Part shown: piece after piece, positions 11,770-22,979 of the stretch
How positions within the stretch are numbered: position 1 is the first letter of the stretch
Layout of the letters: every line of letters starts with the position of its first letter
DNA from: Metallyticus violacea
Taxonomy: Eukaryota > Arthropoda > Insecta > Mantodea > Metallyticidae
Direction of reading: 5' to 3'
NCBI GenBank assembly: GCA_030762175.1
Contig: CM060842.1
Span: forward strand, 47,015,001-47,079,000
DNA length: 64,000 bases
Made by a program: the position numbers and the translations under genes
The notes under the pieces: model-generated
What the model saw: the letters and a program-made list of their open reading frames with translations, nothing else
Told to the model about the DNA's origin: nothing
The model's database searches: none

Positions 11770-12600
11770 CGGATGTCAGCTTGCTGTAATGATAATTATA
11801 GTGTGGGACAAATAGCTCGCGCTCATGCCACCATAGCCATCATAGCTGGTGGAGGCATAGTTAAAGCTGTTTGAATTTGCTACCATAGATCACAAACAAC
11901 CTTCCGTAATTAGGTCAGAACTGATGATAGTGTTAATTGAAAATCCTAAGGTTAAAAGTTTTCATATTTTGCATTAAATTATAAAAATATGTGCAGCATT
12001 TGATAATAAACAAAAGTATATGTTAATTGTATTTCATGAAATATCTAGTCTTTAAAGAAAGAATTGAAAAAAAATTGATAATAAACAAAAGTATATGTTA
12101 ATTGTATTTCATGAAATATCTAGTCTTTAAAGAAAGAACTGGAAAAAAAAAATGCTAACATTTGCCGGGACTAAATATCACTAATTTTCATTTTTGAAGA
12201 TCGCTATCATGTATAAAGACTGTAGGTTACAGTCGTAATTAAACGCTCTTTCACAATGATGTTACAGCCTTGTAAATAACAAGATAATACCAATTTATAA
12301 GAATGTAAGGTAACCACATGATTTAAAACATAACCGCAAATATATTGGCATGTGTATAACTCATCTTTAAAAAGTAGCCGGTAAATTAGATGTGATTCAC
12401 TAGGGCAACAATCTTTTCGAACACTGCACCATGTCAATAAAATTTGATTGGGGTATAGTAGGATGCAAATATTGCTCACACTTCAGAAAATACGCTAAAC
12501 TATTTTGTTTAGTTTTCATTCTTGGATGGTGGTGATTTTAACAAATGTAGTTCATGGAAAACCTCAGTGTGGAATGCTATAGTTCATTAAGAATAACAAA
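11770..12600. other. AT-rich stretch with one recent tandem duplication
   Basis: The only notable structure is the 75-bp duplication listed separately. No gene was recognised. Confidence 0.5.
12001..12150. repeat. 75-bp tandem duplication
   Basis: The unit starting TGATAATAAACAAAAGTATA at 12001 repeats at 12076. The two copies differ at only about two positions near their ends (GAATTGAAA versus GAACTGGAA), so the duplication is recent relative to the decayed elements around it. Confidence 0.95.
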
Positions 12601-12611
12601 GTAACGAAATA

Positions 12612-13933
12612 TGAAGGCCATTTGAAAAGTTCTCGGAATGGCCCATAGATTGCAGCAGCAGTTCCGAAGCATTTTTGTTATAAAATCCGTCTCTTCCATA
12701 GAAAAAATTATGCAATTATGACTTTAGGGGACTATGCATCATCAATCATTGCATCCGTTTCGAAGTGGATCACGGAATTTAAACGCGGCCGTGAAAACTT
12801 GGAAAATGACTCATGTAGCGGAAGATCAAAATCCGTCACGACACCAGAAATCATGGATTAGATGCACTACATGGCTTTTGAGCATTGCCGATTAAAGGTA
12901 TTCCGAAATTGCTGAAGCTCTGGGGAACGCGTTTTTCACATTTTAGGAAAGAATTGTGCTTGAAAAAAGACTGACTGACAATCAGAGTGCAAATCTGTCA
13001 GCAATTGTTCCGTTTTCAGGCTTTCATTATGACCAATTATGAAACACAGATACACTACTACACGCCTGAAACAAAATAGGAGTATAAACATGAAAGCATC
13101 ACGATTATCCACCAATAAGGCCAGGTGTGTATGAATGAATGATGTTTAACGCCCATTTTTGTTATAGAGGCACCACAGGCGTTGGACACTGATGATACAT
13201 GAGATGAAATTATATATTGGGAAAGGATCATTTTTAAGGAAGAAATCGTTCCAGGCCTAAGTTTAGGGTATCTCCCCGGCATTTACCATTTATGAGGACC
13301 GAGGAAAACCTGGAAAAAACCTCATTCAGGTAGGACGGTCCTAGCGGGATTCGAACCCCAGCCTCCCGTTCACGAGTCCGCGCCTTAACGACCTCGGCCA
13401 CCCTTGGCGCTGGTCAGGTGTGTGAAATGTTCCGGGAAGAGATGATCGGTTTTTTGAGATGACAAGGGTGTACTGCTAATTATCTCCCCACTGGAACATC
13501 TATTACTGGAGAATATTATTGAAGACAAAAAATATGAAGAAAAGGTCGAGTTTATAAAATAAAGGCCATTTTGCATCAAGACAATGCTCGCTCTCAAACA
13601 CGTGTTGTTACAATGGCGAAAACAAATGAATTTGGGTACGATTTCCTACTATACATACTTTATTCCCCTTACTTGATTCCACCGGACTTCCATCTGTTCC
13701 CTAAATTGCGAAAATTCCTTGGTGGAAAATAAATTTTCGTTTCGTGAAGAGGTTAAATCATCAGTTGAGGCGTATTTTCCAGGCCTGGAGTAGTCTGACT
13801 TTCGTGATGTGATAAAGGCTTTGAACATTGCTGGACAAAATGTATTAGTGTCAAAGGAAACTACATTGAAATATAGGAATAATTACGAAAAGCCGCCAGT
13901 ACCTCATAATGAAAATCTTTTAAATGACCCTCG
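12612..13933 (+). mobile_element. Mariner element with both terminal repeats, transposase decayed, SINE inserted
   Basis: Terminal inverted repeats are visible: TGAAGGCCATTTGAAAAGTT at 12612 and, inverted, CGAGGGTCATTTAAAAGATT ending at 13933. Each is flanked by TA (12610-12611 and 13934-13935), the mariner target duplication. The plus-strand reading gives KWITEFKRGRENLENDSCSG, then SVTTPEIMD, and further on FPKLRKFLGGK and FREEVKSSVEAYFPGLE, in mariner order but with stops and frame changes. About 290 bp of its length is a nested SINE plus its target repeat, so the mariner itself is about 1.03 kb, shorter than a usual 1.3 kb copy. Confidence 0.85.
13131..13411 (-). mobile_element. SINE family B, copy 1, nested in the mariner
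   Basis: On the minus strand the head reads GGTGGCCGAGGTCGTTAAGG (Leu/Ser-tRNA-like D arm and A box) and then GGGTTCGAATCCC (B box). The body ends in an ATTC-type tail. The insertion duplicated GGCCAGGTGTGT (13119-13130), present as GGTCAGGTGTGT at 13412-13423. The copy therefore landed in the mariner after the mariner had inserted. Confidence 0.9.
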
Positions 13934-13939
13934 TACTGT

Positions 13940-14225
13940 GGAATTAAAAAAAAAAAAACTCCGCATTAAGAAAACAATAGAATGAAAAGAAATGTTCTAA
14001 CTTTGCCTTCCAGTTATAAACAGCTGTATGACATAAACACAAAGACTGTTGCTTCGGAGCAATGTGCAAAAAATAACGAGAAAACCCGTTGTTGCCCTAT
14101 TGTAATCCCATCTTAAATAATAATAAAAAAAATAGAAGAATATCCTTAACTTGTTCTCAGATAAGTTGTCAAAAGAAAGAACAATTTAAAAACTACATAT
14201 AAGATGTTTAAAAATATCGGATATA
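13940..14225. other. AT-rich spacer, nothing recognised
   Basis: Includes an A-run near 13948. No coding or repeat signature was seen. Confidence 0.5.
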
Positions 14226-14239
14226 ACTTCAAGAATTAA

Positions 14240-14415
14240 TCGTTATACGAGGATGAAGGACGACAGATGAACGTATAAAACCATCATGTGGGACACACGC
14301 TTAGGCAAATACAGAGGCAGACCAAGACGGAGTTGGGAAGACTTCTACGCGGCCCAAGCAGGTCCACAATGGTTCAGAATAGAAGAAGCACGAATACATG
14401 GAAAACCATTAAATG
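14240..14415 (+). pseudogene. Non-LTR retrotransposon (LINE) C-terminal fragment
   Basis: The translation includes RMKDDR*TYKTIMWDTRLGK followed by YRGRPRRSWEDFYAAQAGPQ and a terminal tail. The GRPRxxWxDD-like block and AGxxW spacing are typical of the end of reverse-transcriptase polyproteins of LINE elements. Only this tail is present and it contains a stop, so the copy is a 5'-truncated dead fragment. Confidence 0.6.
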
Positions 14416-14419
14416 TCAA

Positions 14420-15730
14420 CTTCGCATCGAGTAAAACCTGATGAACAAAAGTGTAACAAAGTGTAGTACACAACACTAATGTGAATAAGCTTATCGCATT
14501 AGCGAATAAGAGCTATCCTCTTGTAGGAGACCTTTTCCCTTGTTAGGGACACGCGGGCCTTCTTCTTGTTCTTGTTCTTGTTCTTCTTCCTCTTCTTCTT
14601 CTGTAGAAATTAGCACTGAATTGTTCTACGATGATCTTCATGCATAAAGGATGTAATTTTTTTCTACATCTTATGGGCATGTACCTGTGGACCTCATCAT
14701 CGTCTTCTTGCGACGTTTGCTGTTCTGGAAGCGTCAGAGCCGCACAAAACACCTCTCACGATTCGATTACTTCATTGCCATAAGCCGTGGAATCATTTCA
14801 AAGGTTTCAGTTTCAGATTTGCCGAGTTTGACGCAGTATTTGATGTTAGCTCTCTTATCTAGTTTTCAGTTCTTCATGAAATCGCATATGGTAACAAAAA
14901 CTTGCGCATTACATTTACAGTTCCCGATGATCACAGAAAGACGCCACTCGGCATGACTAATGAAGGGCACACTTCTCCGCACTCAGCTCTGTTTTCGAAC
15001 TGTTTGATAAACTTCGAATAACGGAACAAACAGCTTTATTTTAACGATCTGTTGGGTAGAACATTCTATAATCAATGCATCAAACTAATGATTCTATTTT
15101 ATTCTGCACATATCTGAAAATGTTCATTAAATTGATACACTCACAGGAAATCGCCATCAAAATTTGCTCTTTTTCTGATAAGTTTCTTTTTTCTTTGCTA
15201 ATCCTATTCTTTATAAAATTAACTACTAACTGCATCAAAAACTATAGATTAATGTTTTAGAATAAATATGTCAGTTTACTTGTCACTAACTGACACTTAT
15301 AAATAAATAATGTTTATCCGTACTACTTGCGCGGAATTGACTTATCATGATTGTTGTACCTTCATGAAAAAGAAACAGAATTTGGTTGCAAGTATGAAAA
15401 TAAATTGCAATACACAAGCTTTCACGTAAAAACTATCTGCACGAGCGGTGTTTTGAATCACGGCGCTTGCAAGCGACGCTCTCCACTCTTTTCCCTACAA
15501 ATCTTCCTCCTGTCCTTGAACGTCGCTTTGAAGCAGTGCAGTAGTTGAACTTTGCCAAGTCTGACGGTTGACTCTAGAGCGCGCATTTTCCTGTGTAAAT
15601 GTTGCCAGAGATACGATTCAGCTCGTCATGTTCGTGCAGAATTTTGTTTGCAGCTTCTTGGTCAATTGTCTCCTTACAAAAAAGCAATTTGCAAAATTAC
15701 GAATAAATATGATTGTACCGTACCAGTGTA
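14420..15730. other. AT-rich stretch, no gene recognised
   Basis: Contains a TTCTTG/TTC-rich low-complexity tract at 14559-14602. Open frames on both strands at 14543-14956 have no recognised family; the minus-strand one is inflated by the triplet repeat, which gives an Arg/Thr run. Confidence 0.45.
14559..14602. repeat. (TTCTTG)n / (TTC)n low-complexity tract
   Basis: Alternating TTCTTG units pass into TTC/CTC triplets. Confidence 0.85.
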
Positions 15731-15732
15731 CC

Positions 15733-15761
15733 AAAAAAAAAAAAAAAAAAAAAAAAAAAAA
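15733..15761. repeat. Poly(A) run of 29
   Basis: An uninterrupted A29 abuts the 5' side of the mariner-like remnant at 15762. It could be the tail of an older retroelement or a simple expansion. Confidence 0.9.
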
Positions 15762-16240
15762 CACGCGGAAACCTTACAGTTTTGACAGAGGATAAACTAG
15801 ACGAAATTGGTGCAAACCTTGAACGTTCGCCAACAAAATCACTTCCGAAATTAGCACCAGTGAGATTTCAGTGGATTCTGCACATAGAGCAACAAAATTA
15901 TTAAACTACAAACCGTACAAGTGTAAACGTGTTCATTGTTTAAAACAAGGCGGCCCAGTAGCAAGAGTGCGTTATTATTTAGGAAATGTTTGAAGATGAG
16001 TGATTAGTGCTGATGTATGACTCTCTCGCTCACCAGGTTTAACAATGTGTGATTTTTACCTGTGGGGCTACCTGAAGAAGAAAGTTTATAAAACAAACGC
16101 TCTCACATTGGAGGAGCAAGGAAAATATCACAGATGAAATCAGAAACACTGGTGGTCGAAATTAAACGTGTTAATCAAAACGTGTTTTCCCGATACAATG
16201 CCTGTTAAGCTGAAGGATAATGACATTTCCAGATTTTTCA
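15762..16240 (+). pseudogene. Mariner-like transposase remnant, N- and C-terminal parts with core deleted
   Basis: The N-terminal block reads LTVLTEDKLDEIGANLERSP and TKSLPKLAPV, as in the DNA-binding region of a mariner-like family. From about 16036 the C-terminal block reads LTMCDFYLWGYLKKKVYK, followed by TLEEQGKYH; the acidic residue of CDFYLWGY corresponds to the last catalytic position. The first two catalytic regions are missing. The same family seems to supply the pieces at 9545, 26030 and 42455. Confidence 0.7.
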
Positions 16241-16244
16241 ATGA

Positions 16245-17870
16245 AGTAAGAGTTTATACAGAATTTTAGAAGCGGAGTTAAAGTATGTTCTCGAGCGGCC
16301 GTGACACGCCCAATCGCCGAGAATCAATATACCGCGCGTGCGGGATAGTTTTTACATGAAAGTTCCAGCACGCACGCACGCACACACACACACACACTGT
16401 CTGGTTCAAGTGACATACAGTGTAAGATAATGAAAACGCTAGGTTAAAGCTATTCCATATACAGTGATAATGACCATAATGAATATTAGAGTTATAGGTC
16501 ATTAGACAGTCCTAATCAAGAAAATTAAAAATGAAGATTTGTAAGACAGACGCAGGTCTATGTTATTTAGAGTTGAAAGTGAGGTCATATGGAAACAGAA
16601 AGTTTTAAAGAAAATCTCTAGGCTAGTATATGCCGATATATTTAATAACTGCAAGCGAAAGGAGAGAGGAATGTATATAGAAATAAGGCTGGCTGGTGAA
16701 CTTTCTGCAAATGACAACGATTAGACATCAACAAGCATTGAAAAGAGAAACGAATAAATATGTAGAATTGAACTACCATTGCTAAGGTTTCCAAAAGCCA
16801 TGGAAGCCATGGAATTGAATGTTATAGTTACAGATTTGACTCCCTGATAAGTTTCAAAACAGATGCTTAGATTATTTTCTAAAACAGAGGGAAGCCACTT
16901 TCAGAAACAGCTGACTTTGAAGTTGTCATAACAACCGCAGCCTTGTTTCACGCGATTGGTAGCGGGCAGATAACTTTCATTCCGTGAACACAGGAATGTT
17001 ATTATTTAGAGACAGGAGTCTGCCCACCGGGTTAAAATAATGTTTTCAGAGTATACAACACGTCATTGATGACGTCAGTTAAAGGTATAATCAGGTTTCG
17101 TTGCAACTCTCACATACACACCATAGTTTTATATTCAGTTCTACTCCGCGCAAAAGAGACGTTTCCACATACAACTGCTGAAGATTTGTATTTCTTTTTC
17201 TTACACTGTTTCCTATCACCAATCATTAACTACGCAACATTTTCAAAATATAACACGTTAAATTCATGCTTTAGCTTATGAAATTAGCTTATTTATTTAT
17301 CTGTCCTTTATTTTGCAGCGGTAAAAAGGTAAATGGTGATATAGTCGACAGCAAAAGTTATTTAAATAACAAAGCGAAATAAAGGATGCACAACAAGGTC
17401 CTTAAGCATTGTGACCTCTGCGATATTTTGTGCCTCGGTGTAGAACGAGATGAGATTAAGGGTCTTTACAATTTCATGCTGCTCTGGTAGGAAAACCCAG
17501 GAACATTCCTATTGCTAAACATCCAAGCGGCATTGCTACCGCTCTTCCGGGGCCCTGTGAGTCCAGGGCAATGTCCCAACCTCAAGAATACCGTCAACTA
17601 AAAGATTGAGAATGCAATAATAGTTTGACGAGATAAAGAGGAAGGGAAAGTAAAAGAAGTGAAGAATAAGTATTAGTAGAGTGAATGTCATACAAATGAC
17701 ATTTTATCGCCACTTGGGTTCATAGTGGTGGCAACCTATAAAAGGGAAAATGTTCCTCCGTTATTTCTGCTGAATGATAAATTAATTTTGGCAGTTGAAG
17801 ACATAGTTTCAATATCATCCCCCCTACTTTCACTGAGCATTCCGTAAAGTTTCCATATTATAATAAAGTA
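16245..17870. other. AT-rich stretch, nothing recognised beyond a CA repeat
   Basis: Holds the CACG/CA array at 16371-16398. No coding signature was found; immediately beyond it is the donor site of the minus-strand exon at 17877. Confidence 0.45.
16371..16398. repeat. (CACG)n(CA)n compound microsatellite
   Basis: Three to four CACG units run into about eight CA units. Confidence 0.85.
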
Positions 17871-17876
17871 ATGTAC

Positions 17877-18398
17877 CTTAGGAGGAATCTGCAGATGTTG
17901 CGACTGTTGTTTGTTATTGCTGCGGTTGTTATATTGTGACCAAGCCGCCATCAGGGCCTGCCGTGTCTGTCTAGAGCGAGTTGGCGACTTTTTCTCTCTT
18001 GCATCTTGATCCTGAGGAAGAATATTGACAGACTTCCGATGCTGCCGGTTTTTGTACCTGGATCGATCATCCAGATTTGCTATCGATTTGGCTGGCTGGA
18101 TATTTCTCCGCAGTTGTTCGGGGGACAAGAGGTTCAACAGAGAATGCCGTCGATGTTGCTGCTTCTGTCGTCCTGGACTGTAAGATGGTGATGTGGGAGA
18201 CTTTGGTGCCTGAGAGGTTCGCCTGAGCTGCTCTGGTGATATGAGGTTCAGTAACGAGCGTCGATGCTGTTTCTGTCGACCGGGACAAAAACTCGGCGCC
18301 GTTGGAGACCTGGGTGGCTTGCCTTGGCGAGGGATGCCATGCAGCCATGAGGATCTTGGCTGACGCTGGTACTGCTCCTGTTGAGGATGAGCGCTTTG
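17877..18398 (-). CDS. Candidate internal exon: basic Q/R/S-rich protein with a three-fold 36-residue repeat
   Basis: A 174-codon minus-strand frame ends exactly at a consensus 5' splice site, CCTAAG|GTACAT (intron starts at 17876). The 3' splice site is less clear: AG before 18398, or CAACAG|GAG giving a start at 18377; an in-frame TAA lies just upstream. Residues 36-71 (SFCPGRQKQHRRSLLNLISP...) repeat as 72-109 (SYSPGRQKQQHRRHSLLNLL...) and, degenerately, 113-150. The repeats are conserved more as protein than as DNA, which argues for coding. The second copy has a PKA-type RRHS site. The rest is rich in Q, R, S, P, so probably disordered; the function and family are unknown. The exon at 21016-21186 has compatible phase and strand. 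Confidence 0.5.
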
Positions 18399-18748
18399 CT
18401 TTTACTAGGATTATATTCTAAAGGCACTGCAGAAGACCTCAGAAAAGAGCAATACATTCTGAGCCTTCGAAGATTAAGAATGGATGTAGGAATTCACAGT
18501 AAGCAATATAATATCCAATGGATTAAGTTGATGCCAATAATATGATTGAATGTTTTCGTGCATATAAGTATTTTTTCATTTTATTTTAAAGAGTGTATTG
18601 GTTTTTCGAAAACTGTCGAGAAGTAAACAGAGTTATTGACGGCATCAATGAAAGGATAAAAAATCTGGATCAAAACTTATGGACAACAATTCATATGTAC
18701 ATCATAATGCATTTTATTGAACATTAAGTCAAGTTTCATTTAGAGCTT

Positions 18749-18750
<2 letters not shown>

Positions 18751-18801
<51 letters not shown>
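18751..18801. repeat. (TA)n microsatellite
   Basis: About 25 AT dinucleotides without interruption. Confidence 0.95.
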
Positions 18802-18805
<4 letters not shown>

Positions 18806-19107
18806 CTTCTAGTTGCACATGAAAATTCCAAAACAAAACATGCCGTTATTAACTCTTACAATTTTAACAAAATAAAAATAAAATGGATATTTAATTGCTG
18901 TATGGCGCGACTTTTCATATTAAATTTTAATATGTAATTTTATTCATTTAGTTAACTAAAAAGAAAATGACATTTATGAATATGAGTTGCTTGTTAGTAC
19001 CATGTAATATGGAGGGGGGGGGGGAGAGACCGCGTAATTTTCCACGCAGAACATATACAGCAGTTTTTTCACAGCAAAACGAAAGTGTTTTTTTGGGGGG
19101 GGAGGGG

Positions 19108-19378
19108 TTTGGTTTATTTACGGACGCTCTTTAACACCTCAGGTCATCAGCGTCCCATTCAAATAAGGGAGTGAAACTGCCGACAAATTTTGCTCAGAGG
19201 CCTCTTTTTTTCAGGTTTGAGATTCTTTATCGTGCCGTAAATGTACGACACGGGACCCATGGCTTTACTTCCTTTCCGAAACAAGCCTTACTTTGGATTT
19301 TTACACCAGAACGGGATCGAACCCGCGATGATGGGCTTAGAAAGCAAGTATGGTTACCACTACACCTCCAGGACCAAC
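19108..19378 (-). mobile_element. SINE family A, copy 2
   Basis: Full-length copy on the minus strand. The tRNA-like head is at the right end, with a degraded B box (plus strand GGGATCGAACCC) and GGTTACCACTAC for the A-box region. The 3' end on the left reads GGTTTATTTACGGACGCTC on the plus strand. It abuts a poly(G) tract at 19095-19107. Confidence 0.85.
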
Positions 19379-19845
19379 CAAACGAAACTGAATGACTCAT
19401 TCAATGAGTGATGTATAGGAAAATGAAGAGGCTTACTTCTAATAAAGTATAGAAGAACGTTGGTGATATAGAATCCTTGCTAGCTCTGCATAATTGTCCC
19501 AAAGGCACATATAAACATGTTGCAATTCTATAGGAATTCTTTGACAATACCGGATGTTTAATAAAAAACGAGTAAAAATTAAACAGGAAATTAAAAGGAT
19601 ACTCTACTGAACATTTTGAGATAGGGAACTTGTGGTCAGCGAAGTAGTTCAAGGAGATATAGGCTTAAACACGTGAGGGAGAGCCTGAAGGCTAGTCAAT
19701 CTATGATACATTTTTTTGTTTGTTTACCCATCGTACATGGCTGACTCATTCTTATCGCATTATTTGTCACAGGACAGAATAAACTATGAATCAATGACAG
19801 TCGAACAAAACGACAGCGCAGTACCTAAAAAGTGTTTTTAATAGT

Positions 19846-20108
19846 GTTTGATGTCCTTTTTACTACTGAGGCACCTTAGGCGTGGACACTGATGATACAT
19901 GAGGTGAATTGATAAATTGCGGAGTATTTTATTTTAAAGGAAGGATGCGTTCTAGGCCTATATTTATGGTACATCCCGGCATTTCTATTTATGAGGACTG
20001 AGAAAAATTTGGAAAAAACCTCAGTCAGGGAGGATGGTCCTGGTCAGAATCGATCCCACACCTCCCGCTCACGAGTCCACATCCTAATGATCTCGGCCAC
20101 CATTCATC
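19846..20108 (-). mobile_element. SINE family B, copy 2
   Basis: The minus-strand head GGTGGCCGAGATCATTAGGA is near 20105. The plus-strand body has CTGATGATACATGAGGTGAA and TTTATGAGGACTGAG, shared with the other B copies. It has more substitutions than copy 1. Confidence 0.85.
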
Positions 20109-20109
20109 T

Positions 20110-21010
20110 TGTGTACACAGCAATGGCTTCGCCGCTGAAAGGCTGCACAGGGAAAGCGATTTCCCAACAGGCATTCATCCGCCATCATTCTATCGCGATA
20201 TTTGAAAGAGCGCGGTAGAATCTCGTACGCAGATGTCATACTTGAATCGAGGTTGGTGGCCATTATTTTCAGCAATTGTACAAAATGATACGTTAACTAT
20301 AGTATGTCAATGATATGTTACTGTATAGGAATAAATGTAAATAATGCAAATATGATTGTAAATAATGTAAAGGTTAAATGTAAATAAATACACGTAAAAT
20401 TCAACGGTTCAGAAAACAGTAATGGTGATGGACACGTTTAAGCCCATATCTCTTTAAGTCAGATCCTAGATTCCCATCTCAAAATGTTCAGTAGAGCATT
20501 CCATCTTTCCTTTTAATGTTTGCTCGCTTTTACTGAAACATCCTGTATATTTAAATACAGTAATTTGGTTCCAGCTCTATATAATTGTACATTTAAGAGG
20601 GGATCATTTGTCCATGATTCTTTATGAACAGATAACTCGATAAACTGGCAAAAAACACGATTAACCCAAATGACATACAAAACGAAGTGAAATTTTCAAG
20701 AGTAATACCAAGTTACTAGATTTACAATGTTCACACATTTCACATTTACGAGTAATTTCCTGCAAAAACAAAACAGGCCTGATATGAGCGTAACAACATT
20801 GACAAGTACAATATAGATTGATAAGACAATTCAGCTGGTTAAATGTACTGGACTAATTCTGGTAAGTGTTCTAGAGATATTTTTGGTACAACTAAAGCAG
20901 CAAATTATATGAAATTCGGGACGCCTTCAAGGATTGAATTTCACTGACCTCATCTATGGTATAGGTTTGCACATCATGATTAGGTATCAGTAAAGTAGGT
21001 TACATAGCTA
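20110..21010. other. AT-rich stretch, nothing recognised
   Basis: The motif TGAAACATCCTGTATA near 20535-20550 resembles a transposon end but is isolated. No gene was recognised. Confidence 0.4.
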
Positions 21011-21015
21011 CTGAC

Positions 21016-21186
21016 CTTGAGGGGGACCACGCCTGGTGGAGGTAGTGAGGCTACAGAGTTCGCCAGCCCCGCAGTCTTCATCTCCTGGTCCTGCTTGCCC
21101 AACGCGCGCCATGCCATCAGTCTCAGAGAGACCTTTACGGACCGCCGGTCTCTCAAACTGGATTCAACCCTTACGTCGCCTGCCAT
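21016..21186 (-). CDS. Candidate first coding exon (57 codons)
   Basis: ATG at 21186 in the context GGCGATGG opens a frame beginning MAGDVRVESSLRDRRSVKVS and ending PPPGVVPLK at an excellent donor site, CTCAAG|GTCAGT. An in-frame TAA lies three codons upstream and there is no pyrimidine tract, which favours a first exon with 5'UTR over an internal one. The block is clearly more GC- and CpG-rich than its surroundings. No signal peptide or domain is evident. It ends in phase 0, matching the frame of the exon at 18398-17877 on the same strand, so it could be the N-terminus of that protein. The plus strand is also open here (60-67 codons), so strand is not proven. Confidence 0.4.
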
Positions 21187-21249
21187 CGCCTTCTCTTAAT
21201 CACTCCTCTCTCTTTCCTATTTCGTTCTTGAGTCTTTAGAGCTCTTGTT

Positions 21250-22685
21250 GGTGCTATGTTCATATCCATATGCTCTATGTGTAACAATCCGATTATCGCT
21301 TAATTTTTGGCTTGTGTTCCTATCGATGTGAAGTTTCGCTCCTTCATTTTAAACATACGCAAGTGTTTTCTTTAGTACGCCATAAAAATTGTCTTCGACA
21401 CTCCCATTAAAAGCCAATGAAGATGAACATAAGAGAACATAGCACAAGGCTCAGTTTTATTTACTTACCAAGAATGTAATGGCATAGCCTTCATACTTTG
21501 TGTTCTCTCATTGCTGGATAATAAGTACTACAGCTTTCAACACCGACTAAACGAACAAAGAAAAACGAGACACTAAATAAAAAAATATGTCAGTTTAATT
21601 AAAATAGGATAGCAACAATTCATCAACCGTCAAATAGCATTGAGAATTAGCAACCTTCAAAAATGTTTAGTGACTTGGTGATATACTGCCATCAAAAGAG
21701 AAGTAATTACTAAAATTCAGAAAAAAAAGTCAAGATAACAAATGGACAACTGGGGGAAATGTGGAAAACCGATAATGCACAACGGAATCCAGTTAGAACG
21801 CAGGAGATGCAAATAAAAAGGGGGGGGGGGTTAAAACGAAATGTATGATGCAATGGAAATCTGGAGCTATCTACTTTTTTGTCACAAATTATATTATTAC
21901 ATCTACTTTACCCTGATCAGAATTCTCTCTTTCACCATAACAAACCTCTCGCCTGAGGTTTCCGAAGAAAAATAAAAAGGACTCGATTATGTTCTTCTGA
22001 ACCTGCAAATATCTGACTGAGACAATTGGTTGCATTAGATGGTTTTTCAATTGATGTTGGAGAATTTATTGAGCAATTGTGCGGAAAAAAGTAAATTGCG
22101 TTTAAAGTTGTACTAATGAAAGAAATTCATTATGTAATGTTTTCATTTTCAGTAAAGATTTTCCAGATATCTTTTAAACCCTAGTTTGCTTTGGAGTGCG
22201 AATGTTATTTTCTAAACTTTAAGTGAATGAATGAATGAAATACGTTAAATTTGGAAAATGCAGTATAAAAAGTTGTTCAAGGATGTGATATACAGCGATT
22301 ATCGACAGAAAACAAATACAAGGCGAAATTGCGATCCTGTTCAATCGTGCCTCAGCTTCAGAGAGTTCTCTAATCTCGACTTACTTGCATTACGAAATGA
22401 ACCCATAGATACAAATTTAAGAAACTGTGAAATTCTCTTAAAAGCTGCACGCTTCGTCATTTTCGGGTTTCTATAGCCCATAAAATTGAATTATTCTTTT
22501 TAATTCGTGCCAAAATTATGTACACCTTAATATACACTATTAAGTGCAATATTTTATAATATAGTTTTTTTGTGATGAAATCGTTGATTTCCATTCCTGT
22601 TAACGAAAGCGTGAAAATAAATAATAAAGACTAAATTAAAGAAATTATATCTTATTCCTGTTATTTAGTTTTAGCAATAGAGGAT
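21250..22685. other. AT-rich stretch, nothing recognised
   Basis: Contains a G10 run near 21821. A 72-codon plus frame at 22258-22476 has no family signature. Confidence 0.4.
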
Positions 22686-22691
22686 CCGATT

Positions 22692-22978
22692 CGTTTTATT
22701 TAAGGACGTTCTTTAACATCTCAGGTCATCAGCGTTCCATTCAATTCCGGGCGTGAAATGGCCAACACATTTTGCTCAGAGGCCTCTCTTTCAAGCTTGA
22801 GGTTCTTTTTCGTGCCGTGAATGTACGACACGGGACCCACGGCTTTACTTCCCTTCCGAAGGAAGCCATACTTAGAATTTTTACGCCCGAAAAAATTCAT
22901 CGACCCTGGCCGGGTTTGAACCCGCGATCTTGGGTTTAGAAGGTAAGTATGGTTACCACTACATCACCAGGACCGACT
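22692..22978 (-). mobile_element. SINE family A, copy 3
   Basis: Well-preserved full-length copy. The plus strand shows TTTAACATCTCAGGTCATCA at the left (element 3' end) and, on the right, TTTGAACCCGCGATCTTGGG and GGTTACCACTACATCACCAG (inverted tRNA-like head). Confidence 0.9.
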
Positions 22979-22979
22979 C

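Larger units (their letters stand above)
18399..21015 (-). other. Inferred intron between the two minus-strand exon candidates
   Basis: If the two candidates belong together this 2.6-kb interval is an intron with donor AAG|GTCAGT at 21016/21015. It contains a (TA)n array, SINE A copy 2 and SINE B copy 2. The rest is AT-rich with nothing recognised. Confidence 0.3.

Noticed and set aside
14543..14752. Minus-strand frame with a possible acceptor (GACGCTTCCAG) considered as a downstream exon of the 17877-21186 gene
   Set aside because: Most of the frame comes from a triplet repeat and the splice idea has no independent support.
15552..15904. Frames crossing the A29 run, giving poly-lysine
   Set aside because: Lysine runs are an artefact of the homopolymer; only the mariner-like part after it is meaningful.
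19171..19395. 74-codon frame
   Set aside because: Antisense reading of SINE A copy 2.
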